This document shows positions 19,158 to 28,607 of a stretch of 64,000 nt of DNA, in pieces. Position numbers and translations under genes: made by a program. The notes beneath the pieces were generated by a model that worked only from the letters and a program-made list of their open reading frames with translations, was not told the origin of the DNA and searched no databases. This stretch comes from Peribacillus glennii (lineage in GTDB: Bacteria; Bacillota; Bacilli; Bacillales; DSM-1321). The first letter of the stretch is position 1; every line of letters begins with the position of its first letter. The DNA is taken from NCBI RefSeq assembly GCF_003429105.1, contig NZ_QVTD01000003.1, positions 1,240,001 to 1,304,000 on the forward strand. The letters are read 5' to 3'.

Positions 19158-19775
19158 ATGCCCCCAGGAAGAAAAAATGTGCAAGGATGGGGCACAGGGA
19201 GGCGGCAATCCTTTACAGGCTCCAAGAAAGGAAAAATACGCAAAGGGATTGGCACAGGGCAAAACAGACCTCTACTGGCGAACGGAAATCCCGCCGAAAC
19301 CAAGGCAATACAACGCCAATCGAACGGCGGACTGATCTCTAAATTGCTTGGCAAAGGTAACCAGAAAAATCCCTCGCAAGCTTCATTATTCAAAAGCCCG
19401 TCAGGCTCGGCAACCTCTGGAGGAGATATTCTCCAGGCAATAAAAGACCCCGCCACGCTCACCACAATGCTCGCAAATACACAAAAAGTTCTCTCTGCAG
19501 CAGAGCAAATCGGGGCCATGGTACAGCAGTACGGCCCGCTGATAAAAAATTTGCCGGAAATGTGGAAAATATATCGAAGCATGAGCGAAACACAAGCCTC
19601 CGATGAACCTGATGAGGAGATACAGATACAGGAAAGGAAACGGCCTGATAAGCCAAAGAGAAAAAAAACAAAAGTGAAGGAAAGTTATCGCCAGCGGCTT
19701 CAAATAACCGATGAGCAAAAGGACAAAAAAAAACGTAAAAAAAAGAACTCTTCCTCTCCAAAGCTATATATTTAG
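19158..19775 (+). CDS. yqfQ: YqfQ family (VrrA-like) basic protein
   Basis: Protein of about 205 residues. The N-terminal 75 are Gly, Arg and Gln rich; a helical core (about 80-145) contains MLANTQKVLSAAEQIGAMVQ and a Tyr-Gly-Pro turn; the C-terminal 50 are very Lys and Arg rich with runs of A in the DNA. It fits the VrrA/YqfQ family of Bacillus, function unknown, perhaps spore related. The ATG at 19158 has GGAAGGAG upstream; an earlier in-frame ATG at 19122 lacks one. Divergent from cshB. Confidence 0.8.
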   Translation: MPPGRKNVQGWGTGRRQSFTGSKKGKIRKGIGTGQNRPLLANGNPAETKAIQRQSNGGLISKLLGKGNQKNPSQASLFKSPSGSATSGGDILQAIKDPATLTTMLANTQKVLSAAEQIGAMVQQYGPLIKNLPEMWKIYRSMSETQASDEPDEEIQIQERKRPDKPKRKKTKVKESYRQRLQITDEQKDKKKRKKKNSSSPKLYI

Positions 19776-19804
19776 AATCTGTCTGATATAATAAGCTTAT
19801 ACCT

Positions 19805-19838
19805 GAATGCAGCCTTATGCCTGCATTCTTTTCTTTTT
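19805..19838 (+). terminator. Terminator after yqfQ
   Basis: GAATGCAG and CTGCATTC form an 8-bp stem over an eight-base loop, followed by TTTTCTTTTT. Confidence 0.9.
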
Positions 19839-19854
19839 ACTTTGAAAACTCGCC

Positions 19855-19990
19855 GATTGCGAGCCTGCTAAAGTCAGGCCTACAGGACAAGGAACGCTTC
19901 GGCAGCGTTAGATTTTACGAAATAAAGCTGCAGCTTTGTGAGGGATGTGGGTGTCACACAGGCGAAGACATGACGCGGTGAATGTAGTCT
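19855..19990. repeat. Degenerate intergenic repeat, copy D
   Basis: Part of the 472-base gap between yqfQ and ispH, which has no gene. On the minus strand it reads GTCCTGTAGGCCTGAC (core module). On the plus strand GGAACGCTTCGGCAGCG followed by TTAGATTTTACG matches the second module of copies A and H. The match is partial and the copy looks old. Confidence 0.45.
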
Positions 19991-20151
19991 GGGTTCTGTT
20001 ATGATGGTAAGAATGTTTTTCTATGTTTCATGCCAAAAAAGAACAGGCATCTTTTCTCGCTTTATTTGCGTTAAAACGTTTATCTTCTTTAAAGGTCATT
20101 AGTACAAGACAACACATCGACTTTCTCCAAATGGTCGATAAATCGTGTTTG

Positions 20152-20180
20152 TGTATTGGTTTATCATTATTTTGTATAAT
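20152..20180 (+). promoter_or_regulatory. Probable ispH promoter (-10 clear)
   Basis: A perfect TATAAT stands at 20175-20180, about 68 bases before the ispH start. The -35 (TGTATT at 20152-20157 with a 17-base spacer) is poor. Confidence 0.5.
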
Positions 20181-20247
20181 AGAGCTCCGTCTTATATAAT
20201 GTAGATGAGCAAGAAATTGTTTTCCGTTTGCGTAAAGGAGGAACACG

Positions 20248-21192
20248 ATGAAGGTTATTAAAATATCACCCCGCGGTTATTGCTACGGCGTTGTGGATGC
20301 AATGGTCATCGCCCGCAATGCCGCTTTAGATAAAACCCTGCCGCGCCCGATTTATATTCTCGGCATGATTGTGCATAACAAACATGTGACCGACGCTTTC
20401 GAAGAAGAAGGAATCATCACGCTGGACGGGAAAAACAGAAAAGAAATCCTTGAAAAAGTCAATGGCGGAACCGTTATTTTCACTGCACACGGTGTCTCCC
20501 CGGAAGTAAGAAAAATAGCGGAGGAAAAAGGGCTCGTGACACTTGATGCAACCTGTCCGGACGTTACTGCCACACATAACCTAATAAAGGAAAAGAAAGA
20601 CTCAGGCTATCAAATCATATATATTGGCAAAAAGGGGCACCCAGAGCCGGAAGGTGCCGTTGGAGTCGCTCCGGATATTGTCCACCTTGTCGAAACGCCA
20701 AAGGATGTTGAGGCGCTTACGATCGACAGTGAGCGGATTATTGTAACAAACCAGACGACAATGAGCCAATGGGATGTACTGGACATTATGGAAAAGGTAC
20801 AAGAAAAGTATCCCCATGCCGAGGTCCATAAGGAAATTTGCATGGCGACCCAGGTCCGCCAGGAAGCAGTTGCCGAGCAGGCAGGAGATGCGGATGTACT
20901 GATCGTCGTGGGTGATCCGAAAAGCAATAACTCAAACCGCCTTGCACAGGTTTCGCAGGAAATTGCCGGAACAAATGCTCATCGCATTGCCGATATTAGC
21001 GAACTCGAGCTTGATTGGCTAAAGGATGCAGAAACAGTCGCTGTAACAGCCGGTGCTTCCACTCCGACCCCTATCACCAAAGAAGTTATCGCGTTCCTGG
21101 AGCAATACAACCCGGAAGATGAAACAACCTGGGTTCGGGAAAAGAAAGTTCCTCTGGGTAAAATATTGCCTAAAGTAAAAGCAAAGGCATAA
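20248..21192 (+). CDS. ispH: 4-hydroxy-3-methylbut-2-enyl diphosphate reductase IspH
   Basis: Last enzyme of the MEP pathway: reduces HMBPP to IPP and DMAPP with an iron-sulfur cluster. Cluster cysteines are in GYCYGV (Cys12), [12 protein letters not shown] near 96 and [10 protein letters not shown] near 195; catalytic His in VHNKHV and FTAHGVSP; the substrate motif SNNSNRL is near 230. Start ATG with AAAGGAGG. 314 residues, normal. Single-gene unit with its own terminator. Confidence 0.98.
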   Translation: MKVIKISPRGYCYGVVDAMVIARNAALDKTLPRPIYILGMIVHNKHVTDAFEEEGIITLDGKNRKEILEKVNGGTVIFTAHGVSPEVRKIAEEKGLVTLDATCPDVTATHNLIKEKKDSGYQIIYIGKKGHPEPEGAVGVAPDIVHLVETPKDVEALTIDSERIIVTNQTTMSQWDVLDIMEKVQEKYPHAEVHKEICMATQVRQEAVAEQAGDADVLIVVGDPKSNNSNRLAQVSQEIAGTNAHRIADISELELDWLKDAETVAVTAGASTPTPITKEVIAFLEQYNPEDETTWVREKKVPLGKILPKVKAKA

Positions 21193-21197
21193 CGAAA

Positions 21198-21226
21198 ACA
21201 GGCATTTCAATAATGCCTGTTTTTTC
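21198..21226 (+). terminator. Terminator after ispH
   Basis: ACAGGCATT-TCAAT-AATGCCTGT, a 9-bp stem, followed by TTTTTT. Confidence 0.95.
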
Positions 21227-21230
21227 ATGG

Positions 21231-21276
21231 ATGCAGTACACAGGCCTAAGACCCCCTCGTCCTCGCCTGTGTGCAT
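21231..21276. other. Long-loop inverted repeat between ispH and yqfO
   Basis: ACACAGGC (21238) and GCCTGTGT (21265), extended by ATGC/GCAT after a three-base bulge. There is no T-run on either side, so it is not a standard terminator. It lies between the ispH terminator and the yqfO stop. Confidence 0.5.
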
Positions 21277-21305
21277 ATCCTTTAGCTTACCCCATATTCC
21301 TTGTT

Positions 21306-22424
21306 TTAAATAAATTTGAAAGGATCAGTGTTCACCTCTGAAGCTATAAAATCAACCTCAAAGTTTTTTTCATTGCTGAGAGAAGTTAAAATGGCTGCGA
21401 CACCTTTTTTCATAACCTTTTCAACATTATGCCCTGGATCGACAATATTCAGTCCGAGCATCATCGCATCATGGGCTGTATGATAATACATGTCCCCTGT
21501 TACGTATACATCCGCCCCCTTGAATTTCGCCTGTGTGATATATTTGTTCCCATCCCCGCCAAGGACGGCTACTCTTTTGATCCGGGAGTTCATGTCACCT
21601 ACAGCCCTGACTGTATTTACATCGAGAGCAGCTTTCACATGGCCGGCAAACTGTTCAAGAGACATTTCCTCCCGTAACGTTCCGATTCTCCCCAAACCGA
21701 GCGGCTTCGGCTTATTCTCGAGCCGATAAACATCATAAGCCGGTTCTTCATAAGGGTGCGATTTGATCATCGCGGACAGCAGTTTCTTTTCGATCTCTTC
21801 GTGGAAAATCGTTTCGATCCTTACTTCCTCTACGTCTTGTGGTTTTCCCTGGGTTCCAATTGTTGGATTGGCGTCTTCTCCCGGAAGAAACCTGCCGATT
21901 CCTACCGAGGTAAAAGAACAATGGCTATAGTCGCCGATATTGCCAGCTCCGGCGTTTCCTAGCGTGTCCCTAACAAGTTGTTCCGCATCCTTAGGTACAT
22001 AAACAACCAGCTTTTTGTAGGATGGGTGGTAGGTAGGAACCAGCACCTCGGTATTTTCAAGCTCGAGCGCTTCCGCAAGCAAATCATTCACACCGTTAAT
22101 TGCAACATCCAGGTTAGTATGGGCCGCGTACACGGCGATATCATTCTTGATCAGCTTTTCGATGATTCTGCCGGCAGGTACATCCGTCATAATTTTTTTT
22201 ACCGGCCGATATAAGAGGGGATGATGCGCAATGATGAGCTGGACACCTTTCTGAATGGCTTCATCCACAACTTCTTCCAAAACATCCAATGCGATCATTA
22301 CCTTTGAAACCGGTGTATTCAGCCTGCCGATCTGAAGCCCGACCGGATCGCCCTCCATCGCATACCCTCTCGGAGAAAAGCTTTCGAACAAACCTATTAT
22401 TTCCGCTCCATTTGGCACTTTCAT
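21306..22424 (-). CDS. yqfO: NIF3-like dinuclear metal protein YqfO
   Basis: NIF3 family protein with a two-metal site formed by His and Asp/Glu residues: IIAHHPLLYRP near residue 65 and YAAHTNLDV near 103, and a C-terminal GDMYYHTAHDA. The 372-residue length includes a CutA/PII-like insert (about 125-235), as in Bacillus YqfO. The old label GTP cyclohydrolase I type 2 homolog lacks support; the true substrate is unclear. The ATG overlaps the trmK stop (ATGA), so the two are co-translated. Confidence 0.92.
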   Translation of the reverse strand: MKVPNGAEIIGLFESFSPRGYAMEGDPVGLQIGRLNTPVSKVMIALDVLEEVVDEAIQKGVQLIIAHHPLLYRPVKKIMTDVPAGRIIEKLIKNDIAVYAAHTNLDVAINGVNDLLAEALELENTEVLVPTYHPSYKKLVVYVPKDAEQLVRDTLGNAGAGNIGDYSHCSFTSVGIGRFLPGEDANPTIGTQGKPQDVEEVRIETIFHEEIEKKLLSAMIKSHPYEEPAYDVYRLENKPKPLGLGRIGTLREEMSLEQFAGHVKAALDVNTVRAVGDMNSRIKRVAVLGGDGNKYITQAKFKGADVYVTGDMYYHTAHDAMMLGLNIVDPGHNVEKVMKKGVAAILTSLSNEKNFEVDFIASEVNTDPFKFI

Positions 22425-23131
22425 TCCTCGATAGCCTCCTCTACCATTTGTATTTTTTTCACAAGCTCTGCTCGCTTCCCGTCAATATCCTGGCTTTGGC
22501 CCTTTTCTTCGAGCTGCTTAAGGATTTTTTGCCAATGTGCCTTTTCCAGAGACCATTTCTTCCGGAATGTGCCGTTTCGCTCTTCTTTGAGGAAAGGGCC
22601 AAGGAAAATGCCGGAATCCCGATTTTTTTGATAAGGGCGTAAAGGGTTCCCTTTTTCTGCAATCAAGATTTCATAGATTTTTTCATCTTCCTCCAGAATC
22701 TCTTCATTGATGAGCTCCCAGCCGTTTTCAATCAGCCATGTGCGAATGTTTGAAGCTCCCACATTAGGCTGCAGGATAAGCCGCTTGACTCCATGCAGTT
22801 TTTCCTTTCCACGCTCCAGGATATTCGATATCAGGCTTCCTCCCATTCCGGCAATCGTTATGCAGGTGGATTCATTTGGCGAAATAACATCCAACCCGTC
22901 CCCTTTTCTGACTTCAATCACATGCTCCAGCCCGGTTTGCTGTACCTGCTGGTGTGCGGACTGATATGGCCCTTCCGCAACTTCACCCGCAATCGCCCTT
23001 GAGGCCAGCCCACTTAGAATAGCATAACAAGGCAGGTAAGCATGGTCAGATCCAATATCCGCCAATACACTATTTTTCGGTATATGCTTCGCTACCCTTT
23101 CAAGGCGCTTTGATAGTTTTTCATGATTCAT
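22421..23131 (-). CDS. trmK: tRNA (adenine(22)-N(1))-methyltransferase TrmK
   Basis: SAM-dependent enzyme that makes m1A22 in tRNA. The SAM-binding loop is ADIGSDHAYLP near residues 23-33, followed by AIAGEVAEGPY and the family motif ITIAGMGGSLI near 93. A helical coiled C-terminal part (about 165-236) fits TrmK. 236 residues. It overlaps yqfO by four bases. The ribosome site (GCGAG) is weak. Confidence 0.94.
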   Translation of the reverse strand: MNHEKLSKRLERVAKHIPKNSVLADIGSDHAYLPCYAILSGLASRAIAGEVAEGPYQSAHQQVQQTGLEHVIEVRKGDGLDVISPNESTCITIAGMGGSLISNILERGKEKLHGVKRLILQPNVGASNIRTWLIENGWELINEEILEEDEKIYEILIAEKGNPLRPYQKNRDSGIFLGPFLKEERNGTFRKKWSLEKAHWQKILKQLEEKGQSQDIDGKRAELVKKIQMVEEAIEE

Positions 23132-23323
23132 TTAATCATCTCGCTTATTGTTTATGTACGCTCCCACTTAGCATTGTAGTTGCTATCCATGTATTATTCA
23201 ATTCTTCATAAGTGAATTATACCAAAACAATTTCAAGCAAGTACAATAGCTGTTTAAAGGCATTAGACACGACGTATCCCCGCAAACTTTAATGCGTTCG
23301 AGAATTGAAAACTTCCAAAACAT

Positions 23324-23357
23324 AAAAAAGGCCGGGATCTCACAGGGAGACTCAGCC
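23324..23357 (-). terminator. Terminator after cccA
   Basis: Minus strand GGCTGAGTCTC-CCTGT-GAGATCCCGGCC folds with internal mismatches and is followed by TTTTTTATG, a dozen bases after the cccA stop. Confidence 0.65.
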
Positions 23358-23368
23358 AATTCCGTTCA

Positions 23369-23734
23369 TTATTTTAAACCATGGACAAATTTAGCCATCG
23401 CGTCCAGATTTTCTTCCGGCACCAGGCCTGCTGGCATTGCGCCTTTACCATTCTGAATAGTATTTTTCACTTCATCTTCAGACAATTTGCTCCCTATACC
23501 TTTCAATGCAGGACCGACTCCGCCCTGGTATTGGTCACCATGGCAGCTTACACAGTTTTGCTGATAAATGTCCTCAGGCTTTGCGGAAGCTGTCTGCTCA
23601 GTCTTCTTTTCGCCGCCTTCCTTCTCCTTTGCAAGATCCTTGGCATCCCCCAGGCCTTTAAAAGAAAGCATAAACATAAGTCCGATTCCGAAAACCATAA
23701 TGATTACAAATGGCATAATTGGATTGCGATTCAT
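23369..23734 (-). CDS. cccA: Cytochrome c-550 (CccA)
   Basis: Membrane-anchored c-type cytochrome of the respiratory chain. One N-terminal span (residues 8-25), a charged linker of about 30 residues, and a class I heme domain with CVSCH at 61-65 (heme attachment, axial His65) and the axial Met100 in KGAMPAG. 121 residues. GGGGAGG precedes the ATG. It sits between trmK and sigA as in B. subtilis and indicates an aerobic electron chain. Confidence 0.96.
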   Translation of the reverse strand: MNRNPIMPFVIIMVFGIGLMFMLSFKGLGDAKDLAKEKEGGEKKTEQTASAKPEDIYQQNCVSCHGDQYQGGVGPALKGIGSKLSEDEVKNTIQNGKGAMPAGLVPEENLDAMAKFVHGLK

Positions 23735-23927
23735 TGATTTACCTCCCCTTATGTATAACTGCTCTTGAAAAAAATATATACAAACAAGTTATATTTTACT
23801 TGAAAACCGTTTCAAGGAAAAGCATAATCTAACAAGATATTGGACAAATTATCAAATTAGACATAATTGTTTCAAATATTTTCACCTTTTCTTTTTGTTA
23901 AATTGTGGTTTTTACTTATACTGAATT

Positions 23928-24470
23928 TTAGTAACCGACATATAATTTAGCCAGGAAGAAAGCGATGAGCCCTGTGCCCAAATACCCTGCGACCGTGAAG
24001 TAAGCCATCCCCAGTCGCTTGCCCAGGTATATCCATAAACCCGCATGGCAAAGCAAAAAGAAATACAAAACCCCGACCCTCCCCGGAGCAAAATGCTCCA
24101 CTGAACTCACAGTAGCCAACAAAAAAAGCAATACGGCCCCTATAAGCGGAATATGATAAGACATCAGCCTTTTTGAAAAATAAGCTGTAATTATCAATAG
24201 GGCAAAGATCGAAAAGATTGAGGAACTGATTTGCATTCCATATGGCAATTGAGTAAAATAATTCAAAACCAGCGTTATCGAGATAATGGCTCCGATAATC
24301 AGATATGGAAGTCCCAATCTTCTTTTCCCGGGTTTGGCATATGGCTGATTTATTTCTTCCCCTTCACTGTAGAGCGCGAGCAAATATTCGCAATATTGAT
24401 CAGGAAGCATGCGGCTGTTTTTCCAATAAAGTATTTCTTTTATGATGATTTTTTTACGCATTTCGTTCAT
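23928..24470 (-). CDS. Membrane protein of unknown function
   Basis: Not recognised. 180 residues: a soluble N-terminal 50 with KEILYWKNSRMLPDQYCEYL, then about six short hydrophobic spans from residue 55 to the end. The N-terminal pattern (a Trp-Lys start followed by LPxxYCEYLLALY and a Gly-Glu-Glu) resembles the cytosolic head of small Bacillus membrane proteins of no known role. The ribosome site is weak and the start could be codon 1 or 4. It lies alone between cccA and sigA on the same strand, with its own 190-base leader. Confidence 0.75.
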   Translation of the reverse strand: MNEMRKKIIIKEILYWKNSRMLPDQYCEYLLALYSEGEEINQPYAKPGKRRLGLPYLIIGAIISITLVLNYFTQLPYGMQISSSIFSIFALLIITAYFSKRLMSYHIPLIGAVLLFLLATVSSVEHFAPGRVGVLYFFLLCHAGLWIYLGKRLGMAYFTVAGYLGTGLIAFFLAKLYVGY

Positions 24471-24554
24471 GAACGCACATCCACATCACTTAAATTTTCT
24501 TATTATATCGGTAAAAAGCTTTTGTTTTTAAATGATAGCGTTTTCCAATTAAAT

Positions 24555-24583
24555 GGAAAAGGAACCAACCAGAGGTTGATTCC
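24555..24583 (-). terminator. Terminator after sigA
   Basis: GGAATCAACC-TCT-GGTTGGTTCC on the minus strand followed by TTTT, about 14 bases after the sigA stop. Confidence 0.85.
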
Positions 24584-24596
24584 AAAGGACATAATT

Positions 24597-25727
24597 TTAT
24601 TCTAAGAAGTCTTTCAGCCTTTTGCTTCGGCTAGGGTGCCTTAGCTTGCGCAAGGCCTTAGCTTCGATTTGCCGGATACGCTCTCTTGTGACGCCAAATA
24701 CCTTGCCAACTTCTTCGAGGGTGCGTGTGCGTCCGTCATCAAGGCCAAAACGGAGCCTGAGCACATTTTCCTCACGGTCCGTCAAGGTATCAAGAACGTC
24801 CTCGAGCTGTTCCTTTAAAAGTTCATAGGCAGCATGTTCGGATGGGGAGGTGGCATCCTGGTCTTCAATAAAGTCGCCCAGATGTGAATCATCTTCTTCA
24901 CCTATAGGCGTTTCAAGAGATACCGGTTCCTGGGCTATTTTCAGGATTTCACGAACCTTATCAGGCGTCAAGTCCATGTCTTCCGCGATTTCTTCAGGAG
25001 ATGGTTCACGGCCAAGATCCTGCAAAAGCTGCCTTTGAACACGAATCAATTTATTGATTGTTTCCACCATATGGACAGGTATACGGATCGTTCTTGCCTG
25101 GTCGGCAATCGCGCGAGTGATGGCCTGGCGGATCCACCAAGTGGCGTACGTACTGAATTTGAACCCTTTTCGGTAGTCAAATTTCTCTACTGCTTTAATT
25201 AGGCCCATATTTCCTTCCTGTATTAAATCAAGAAATAGCATGCCGCGGCCCACGTACCGCTTGGCAATGCTGACAACCAGACGGAGGTTGGCTTCAGCCA
25301 AACGCCGCTTGGCTTCTTCATCCCCCTCCTCAATGCGTTCCGCAAGCGAGATTTCTTCTTCTGCCGATAACAAATCCACTCGGCCGATTTCCTTTAGATA
25401 CATCCGTACCGGGTCATTGATCTTAACACCTGGGGGAACGCTTAGATCATTAAGGTCAAATTCCTCTTCCTTATCCAGCTCCTGGGCATTTGGATCCTCG
25501 TCATCGTCTTCCTCACTCTCAGTAAGGACCTCAATCCCCTGATCGCTCAGGTATTCATAAAATTCATCCATTTGATCTGAATCCAGTTCAAAGCTTCCGA
25601 TCCGCTCTGCGATCTTCTCAAGCGTAAGGGATCCGCGCTTTTTCCCTAGTTCGACCAATTGTTCTTTCACTTGATCCAGGCTTACTTCATTCTCAACCTC
25701 TTTGGAACGTGCTGGTTTCTCAGCCAT
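24597..25727 (-). CDS. sigA: Primary RNA polymerase sigma factor SigA
   Basis: Housekeeping sigma factor. Region 1.1 is acidic and variable (residues 1-95, with a run of Glu and Asp near 83-105); region 2 contains [17 protein letters not shown] (core binding and -10 recognition) near 205-225; region 4.2 contains [20 protein letters not shown] for -35 recognition near 340-360. The ATG at 25727 follows GGAGGGGAACAT; the open frame begins nine codons earlier without a signal. 376 residues. It lies 40 bases below dnaG, as in the classical yqxD-dnaG-sigA operon. Confidence 0.98.
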   Translation of the reverse strand: MAEKPARSKEVENEVSLDQVKEQLVELGKKRGSLTLEKIAERIGSFELDSDQMDEFYEYLSDQGIEVLTESEEDDDEDPNAQELDKEEEFDLNDLSVPPGVKINDPVRMYLKEIGRVDLLSAEEEISLAERIEEGDEEAKRRLAEANLRLVVSIAKRYVGRGMLFLDLIQEGNMGLIKAVEKFDYRKGFKFSTYATWWIRQAITRAIADQARTIRIPVHMVETINKLIRVQRQLLQDLGREPSPEEIAEDMDLTPDKVREILKIAQEPVSLETPIGEEDDSHLGDFIEDQDATSPSEHAAYELLKEQLEDVLDTLTDREENVLRLRFGLDDGRTRTLEEVGKVFGVTRERIRQIEAKALRKLRHPSRSKRLKDFLE

Positions 25728-25767
25728 ATGTTCCCCTCCTTCAAAAACTTCCACTAAAAATGACCCG

Positions 25768-27573
25768 CTATAATAACTTTCGTAATTGAATGATTTCCAT
25801 CGCGATCCGGGCCGCCCCTAAATGGTCACTGCGCCGTTCCGCTTCTTTTCTTTCTGCCTCTTTTTCTTTTATCTTTAACATTTTTTCATATTTCAACACT
25901 TGTTTTATATAATCTGTCAGCTCTTTATCCGAAACTTCATCATTCACTGACATCATTTCTATTTCAGATACAATCCTTCTGAGGTTTTGATCCGGCAGGT
26001 AAGACATGAAAAAGCTCGGATCCGGCTCGTGGCCTTCCTCATAAAATGCATATAAATAGGTTATGATTGCCTGGTGTTCATCAAGGTTAAACAGGTAGCC
26101 ATCCATCATTTGCTGAATTTTGAATGCAGTTTCTTTGCTCTTAAGCATATGTGAGATCAACTTTATCTCGGCATTGTGATAGGCCGGTTTAAGCTTGTTT
26201 TCATATTGCAAGGTGATACTCCTGCCAAGGGGCTGCGTGAAATTCCCTTTCTTCTTTTCGGCGAAAAATATCTTCCTTTGCTGTTGTTCCAAAGCATCAA
26301 GCGACAAAGAGAATTCGGATGATAGCTGCCTAAGGTAATGATCTCTTTCGACCGCGTTCGGCAAATGGGAAATTTCGCTTAATACCTCTTCAATATAATG
26401 AATGCGTTCTCCTTCATTATTCAGGTTTTTTCCCTTTCGCAAATACTGCATTTTAAAAGCCATATAGGTTAAGCTGGACCCTATTACATCGGAAATGAAA
26501 CTCTTTTCACCATATTTCTTGATGTAGTCATCGGGATCAAGGCCATCAGGCATAACAGATGCCTTCACCTGAAAACCTGCTTCCGCGAGCATATTTGCTG
26601 CCCTGTTTGCGGCAGCCAGCCCGGCCGAATCGGAATCATAACATATGAGAACATGATCGGTGTTTCTTTTTATCAATTTCAAATGCAAGTCTGTCAGCGC
26701 TGTCCCCATTGTCGCCACGGCGTTTTCCACGCCAGCGCGCACTGCAGAAATACAATCCGCAAAGCCTTCGAAAAGTACAACCTGTTCTTTTTTCCGGATA
26801 TGTGGCCTGGCATTGTTGAAATTATAAAGCACTTGGCTTTTATTGAAGATTGGTGTTTCAGGACTGTTCAGGTATTTGGGTTCATCGTCCCCCAGCGCTC
26901 TTCCTGAAAACGCAATCGTATTTCCCTGGTGGTCCATGATAGGAAACATGACCCTGTTCCTGAAGCGGTCAAAATATTTTTCATCCCGATCCCTGAAAAT
27001 GATCAAGCCTGCTTTTTCAAGAATATCGTCAGTATACCCTCTTTTTGTTAAAAATTTATAAACAAAATCCCAGGAATCAAGAGCATAGCCGATTTGGAAT
27101 TTCTCGATGGTTTCGCTCGTAAACCCCCTGCCAAGCAAATATTCGAGCGCCTCCTGTCCCTCTTTTGTATTTACCAGTAAATGGTGGTAAAATTTCTTTA
27201 GAAGGTCATGGGCCTCCATCATCTGCCTTGAAGCTTCCGGAATATTTGATTTCGGCGCGCCCTTTTGAATGTTGATTTCAAGCGGGATATTCGCTTTCTC
27301 CGCAAGCGCCCCTGCAGCTTCGACAAAGCTGTAACCTTCGATATCCATTAAAAACGTAAAAATATTTCCGCCTGCACCGCAGCCAAAACAATGGAAAATT
27401 TGCTTATCGGGAGATACTGAGAAGGAAGGACTATTCTCACCATGAAAAGGACAAAGGCCGAAATAATTTCGCCCTTGTTTTTTCAGCTGAACATATTCGC
27501 CGATCAAGTCGACGATATCCACGGCTTCTCGAATCTGATTTATTTTTTCATCTTCAATTCGGGCATTAGACAT
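25768..27573 (-). CDS. dnaG: DNA primase DnaG
   Basis: Makes RNA primers for replication. The N-terminal zinc site is Cys41, His44, Cys62 and Cys65 (CPFH and CFGC), the catalytic TOPRIM part holds [10 protein letters not shown] and CYDSDSAG near residues 260-310, and the C-terminal third is the helicase-binding domain for the replicative helicase. 601 residues, family length. AAGGTG precedes the ATG. Middle gene of the yqxD-dnaG-sigA cluster. Confidence 0.98.
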   Translation of the reverse strand: MSNARIEDEKINQIREAVDIVDLIGEYVQLKKQGRNYFGLCPFHGENSPSFSVSPDKQIFHCFGCGAGGNIFTFLMDIEGYSFVEAAGALAEKANIPLEINIQKGAPKSNIPEASRQMMEAHDLLKKFYHHLLVNTKEGQEALEYLLGRGFTSETIEKFQIGYALDSWDFVYKFLTKRGYTDDILEKAGLIIFRDRDEKYFDRFRNRVMFPIMDHQGNTIAFSGRALGDDEPKYLNSPETPIFNKSQVLYNFNNARPHIRKKEQVVLFEGFADCISAVRAGVENAVATMGTALTDLHLKLIKRNTDHVLICYDSDSAGLAAANRAANMLAEAGFQVKASVMPDGLDPDDYIKKYGEKSFISDVIGSSLTYMAFKMQYLRKGKNLNNEGERIHYIEEVLSEISHLPNAVERDHYLRQLSSEFSLSLDALEQQQRKIFFAEKKKGNFTQPLGRSITLQYENKLKPAYHNAEIKLISHMLKSKETAFKIQQMMDGYLFNLDEHQAIITYLYAFYEEGHEPDPSFFMSYLPDQNLRRIVSEIEMMSVNDEVSDKELTDYIKQVLKYEKMLKIKEKEAERKEAERRSDHLGAARIAMEIIQLRKLL

Positions 27574-27616
27574 CTTTTACACCTTCGTATTTCGGTGATA
27601 ATTTTTAATTCGATAT

Positions 27617-28105
27617 TTATTCTGTTTCTCCTGCAAAGTTCGACAAAATTTTTGATAGTGTTGTGATAAAATTTGATCGATCTTGTTTCGTGAAGGCTTT
27701 GGGCCCTTTTGTATGCTTTCCCTGTCTCCGCAATTTGGCAGATTGGTAACGCATGTCCAGCAGGGCTGCGATGTTGTTATCCCTGTATACCTTTCCCCTG
27801 GGCGAAAGTGCATAAACGCTTTTATACAGCAGTGTAGCAGCTAAACCGGTATCTGCCGTTACAACGATGTCACCCTTTTTAACAGCATTAGCTATATAAA
27901 TGTCCGCCGCTTCCTTTTCGGCATCAACGTATACCCACTTCCCCTCCGGTTCATTCATCATGTTTTTATATGATGCAACAAAACAAACCGGGACTTCGTG
28001 CAATTTTGCACATTGGAGGATTTCAGCCTTAACAGGACACGCATCCGCATCGACGTAAATGGTTTGTTCATGGCCACTCTGATGTAATTCTACATCTTTC
28101 TGCAT
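27617..28105 (-). CDS. yqxD: YaiI/YqxD family protein (UPF0178)
   Basis: Soluble protein of about 162 residues with a PIN-like fold: YVDADACPVKAEI near residue 18 and VVTADTGLAATLL near 85 carry the conserved acidic residues. A nuclease role is suggested by fold but not shown. I place the start at the ATG 28105, after AAAGGA; a TTG at 28126 is also possible. First gene before dnaG. Confidence 0.87.
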   Translation of the reverse strand: MQKDVELHQSGHEQTIYVDADACPVKAEILQCAKLHEVPVCFVASYKNMMNEPEGKWVYVDAEKEAADIYIANAVKKGDIVVTADTGLAATLLYKSVYALSPRGKVYRDNNIAALLDMRYQSAKLRRQGKHTKGPKAFTKQDRSNFITTLSKILSNFAGETE

Positions 28106-28455
28106 ATTCCTTTTTTTCTCCTTCAATGTTTGTGGAGATAAAAAACGGATTTGTCGAAATTCATTTTATCCAATAACTTGACTTTCCATCCGTAATAGTT
28201 TATTCCGTATTGTACCGGTCTAAACCTTCATAATTCATTTTTCTCACAATTTTTTATTATAGTACATTTTAGGCAACTGTGCCATAATTAAAACCTGTAA
28301 CAAGAGATTTTTTTGTAAAAGCGAAGACAATGGTGCAGCCCGGACATACGACATACAAAATGCGGGCCACATAGGAGAAGCCATAAGGACGTTAAGCACT
28401 TAGTCTTTTTTCAGTCCTTATAACATAAGAAAGTTTAATACTTTATAATCTGCAA
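28106..28455. other. Long non-coding gap upstream of yqxD
   Basis: No gene is visible. It must contain the promoter of yqxD-dnaG-sigA; on the minus strand TATAAT occurs near 28254-28259 and TACAAT near 28215-28220, but neither has a good -35 at the right distance. Positions 28325-28410 are GC-richer and hold CCCG/CGGGC pairing. Their relation to the repeat family is too weak to claim. Confidence 0.4.
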
Positions 28456-28484
28456 AACAAAAGAGCCGGCACAAAAAGTGTCGG
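28456..28484 (-). terminator. Terminator downstream of ppsR
   Basis: CCGACAC-TTTTT-GTGCCGG with one mismatch, followed by CTCTTTTGTTTT on the minus strand. It lies 120 bases beyond the ppsR stop, leaving a long 3' tail. Confidence 0.8.
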
Positions 28485-28607
28485 GTCATACAGGGCAAAA
28501 CCCCTCAAAGGTAAACATATGTATAAAACACATTCATTAGAATAATTTTTACACGTATATTTACTATAAGCTTTGCCCCGCAACCTGTCCACAAATATGC
28601 CGGTTCC

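Noticed and set aside
28325-28410. GC-richer patch that might be another copy of the repeat family
   Set aside because: Only short CCCG/CGGGC pairing and no clear core module; below the level I would claim.
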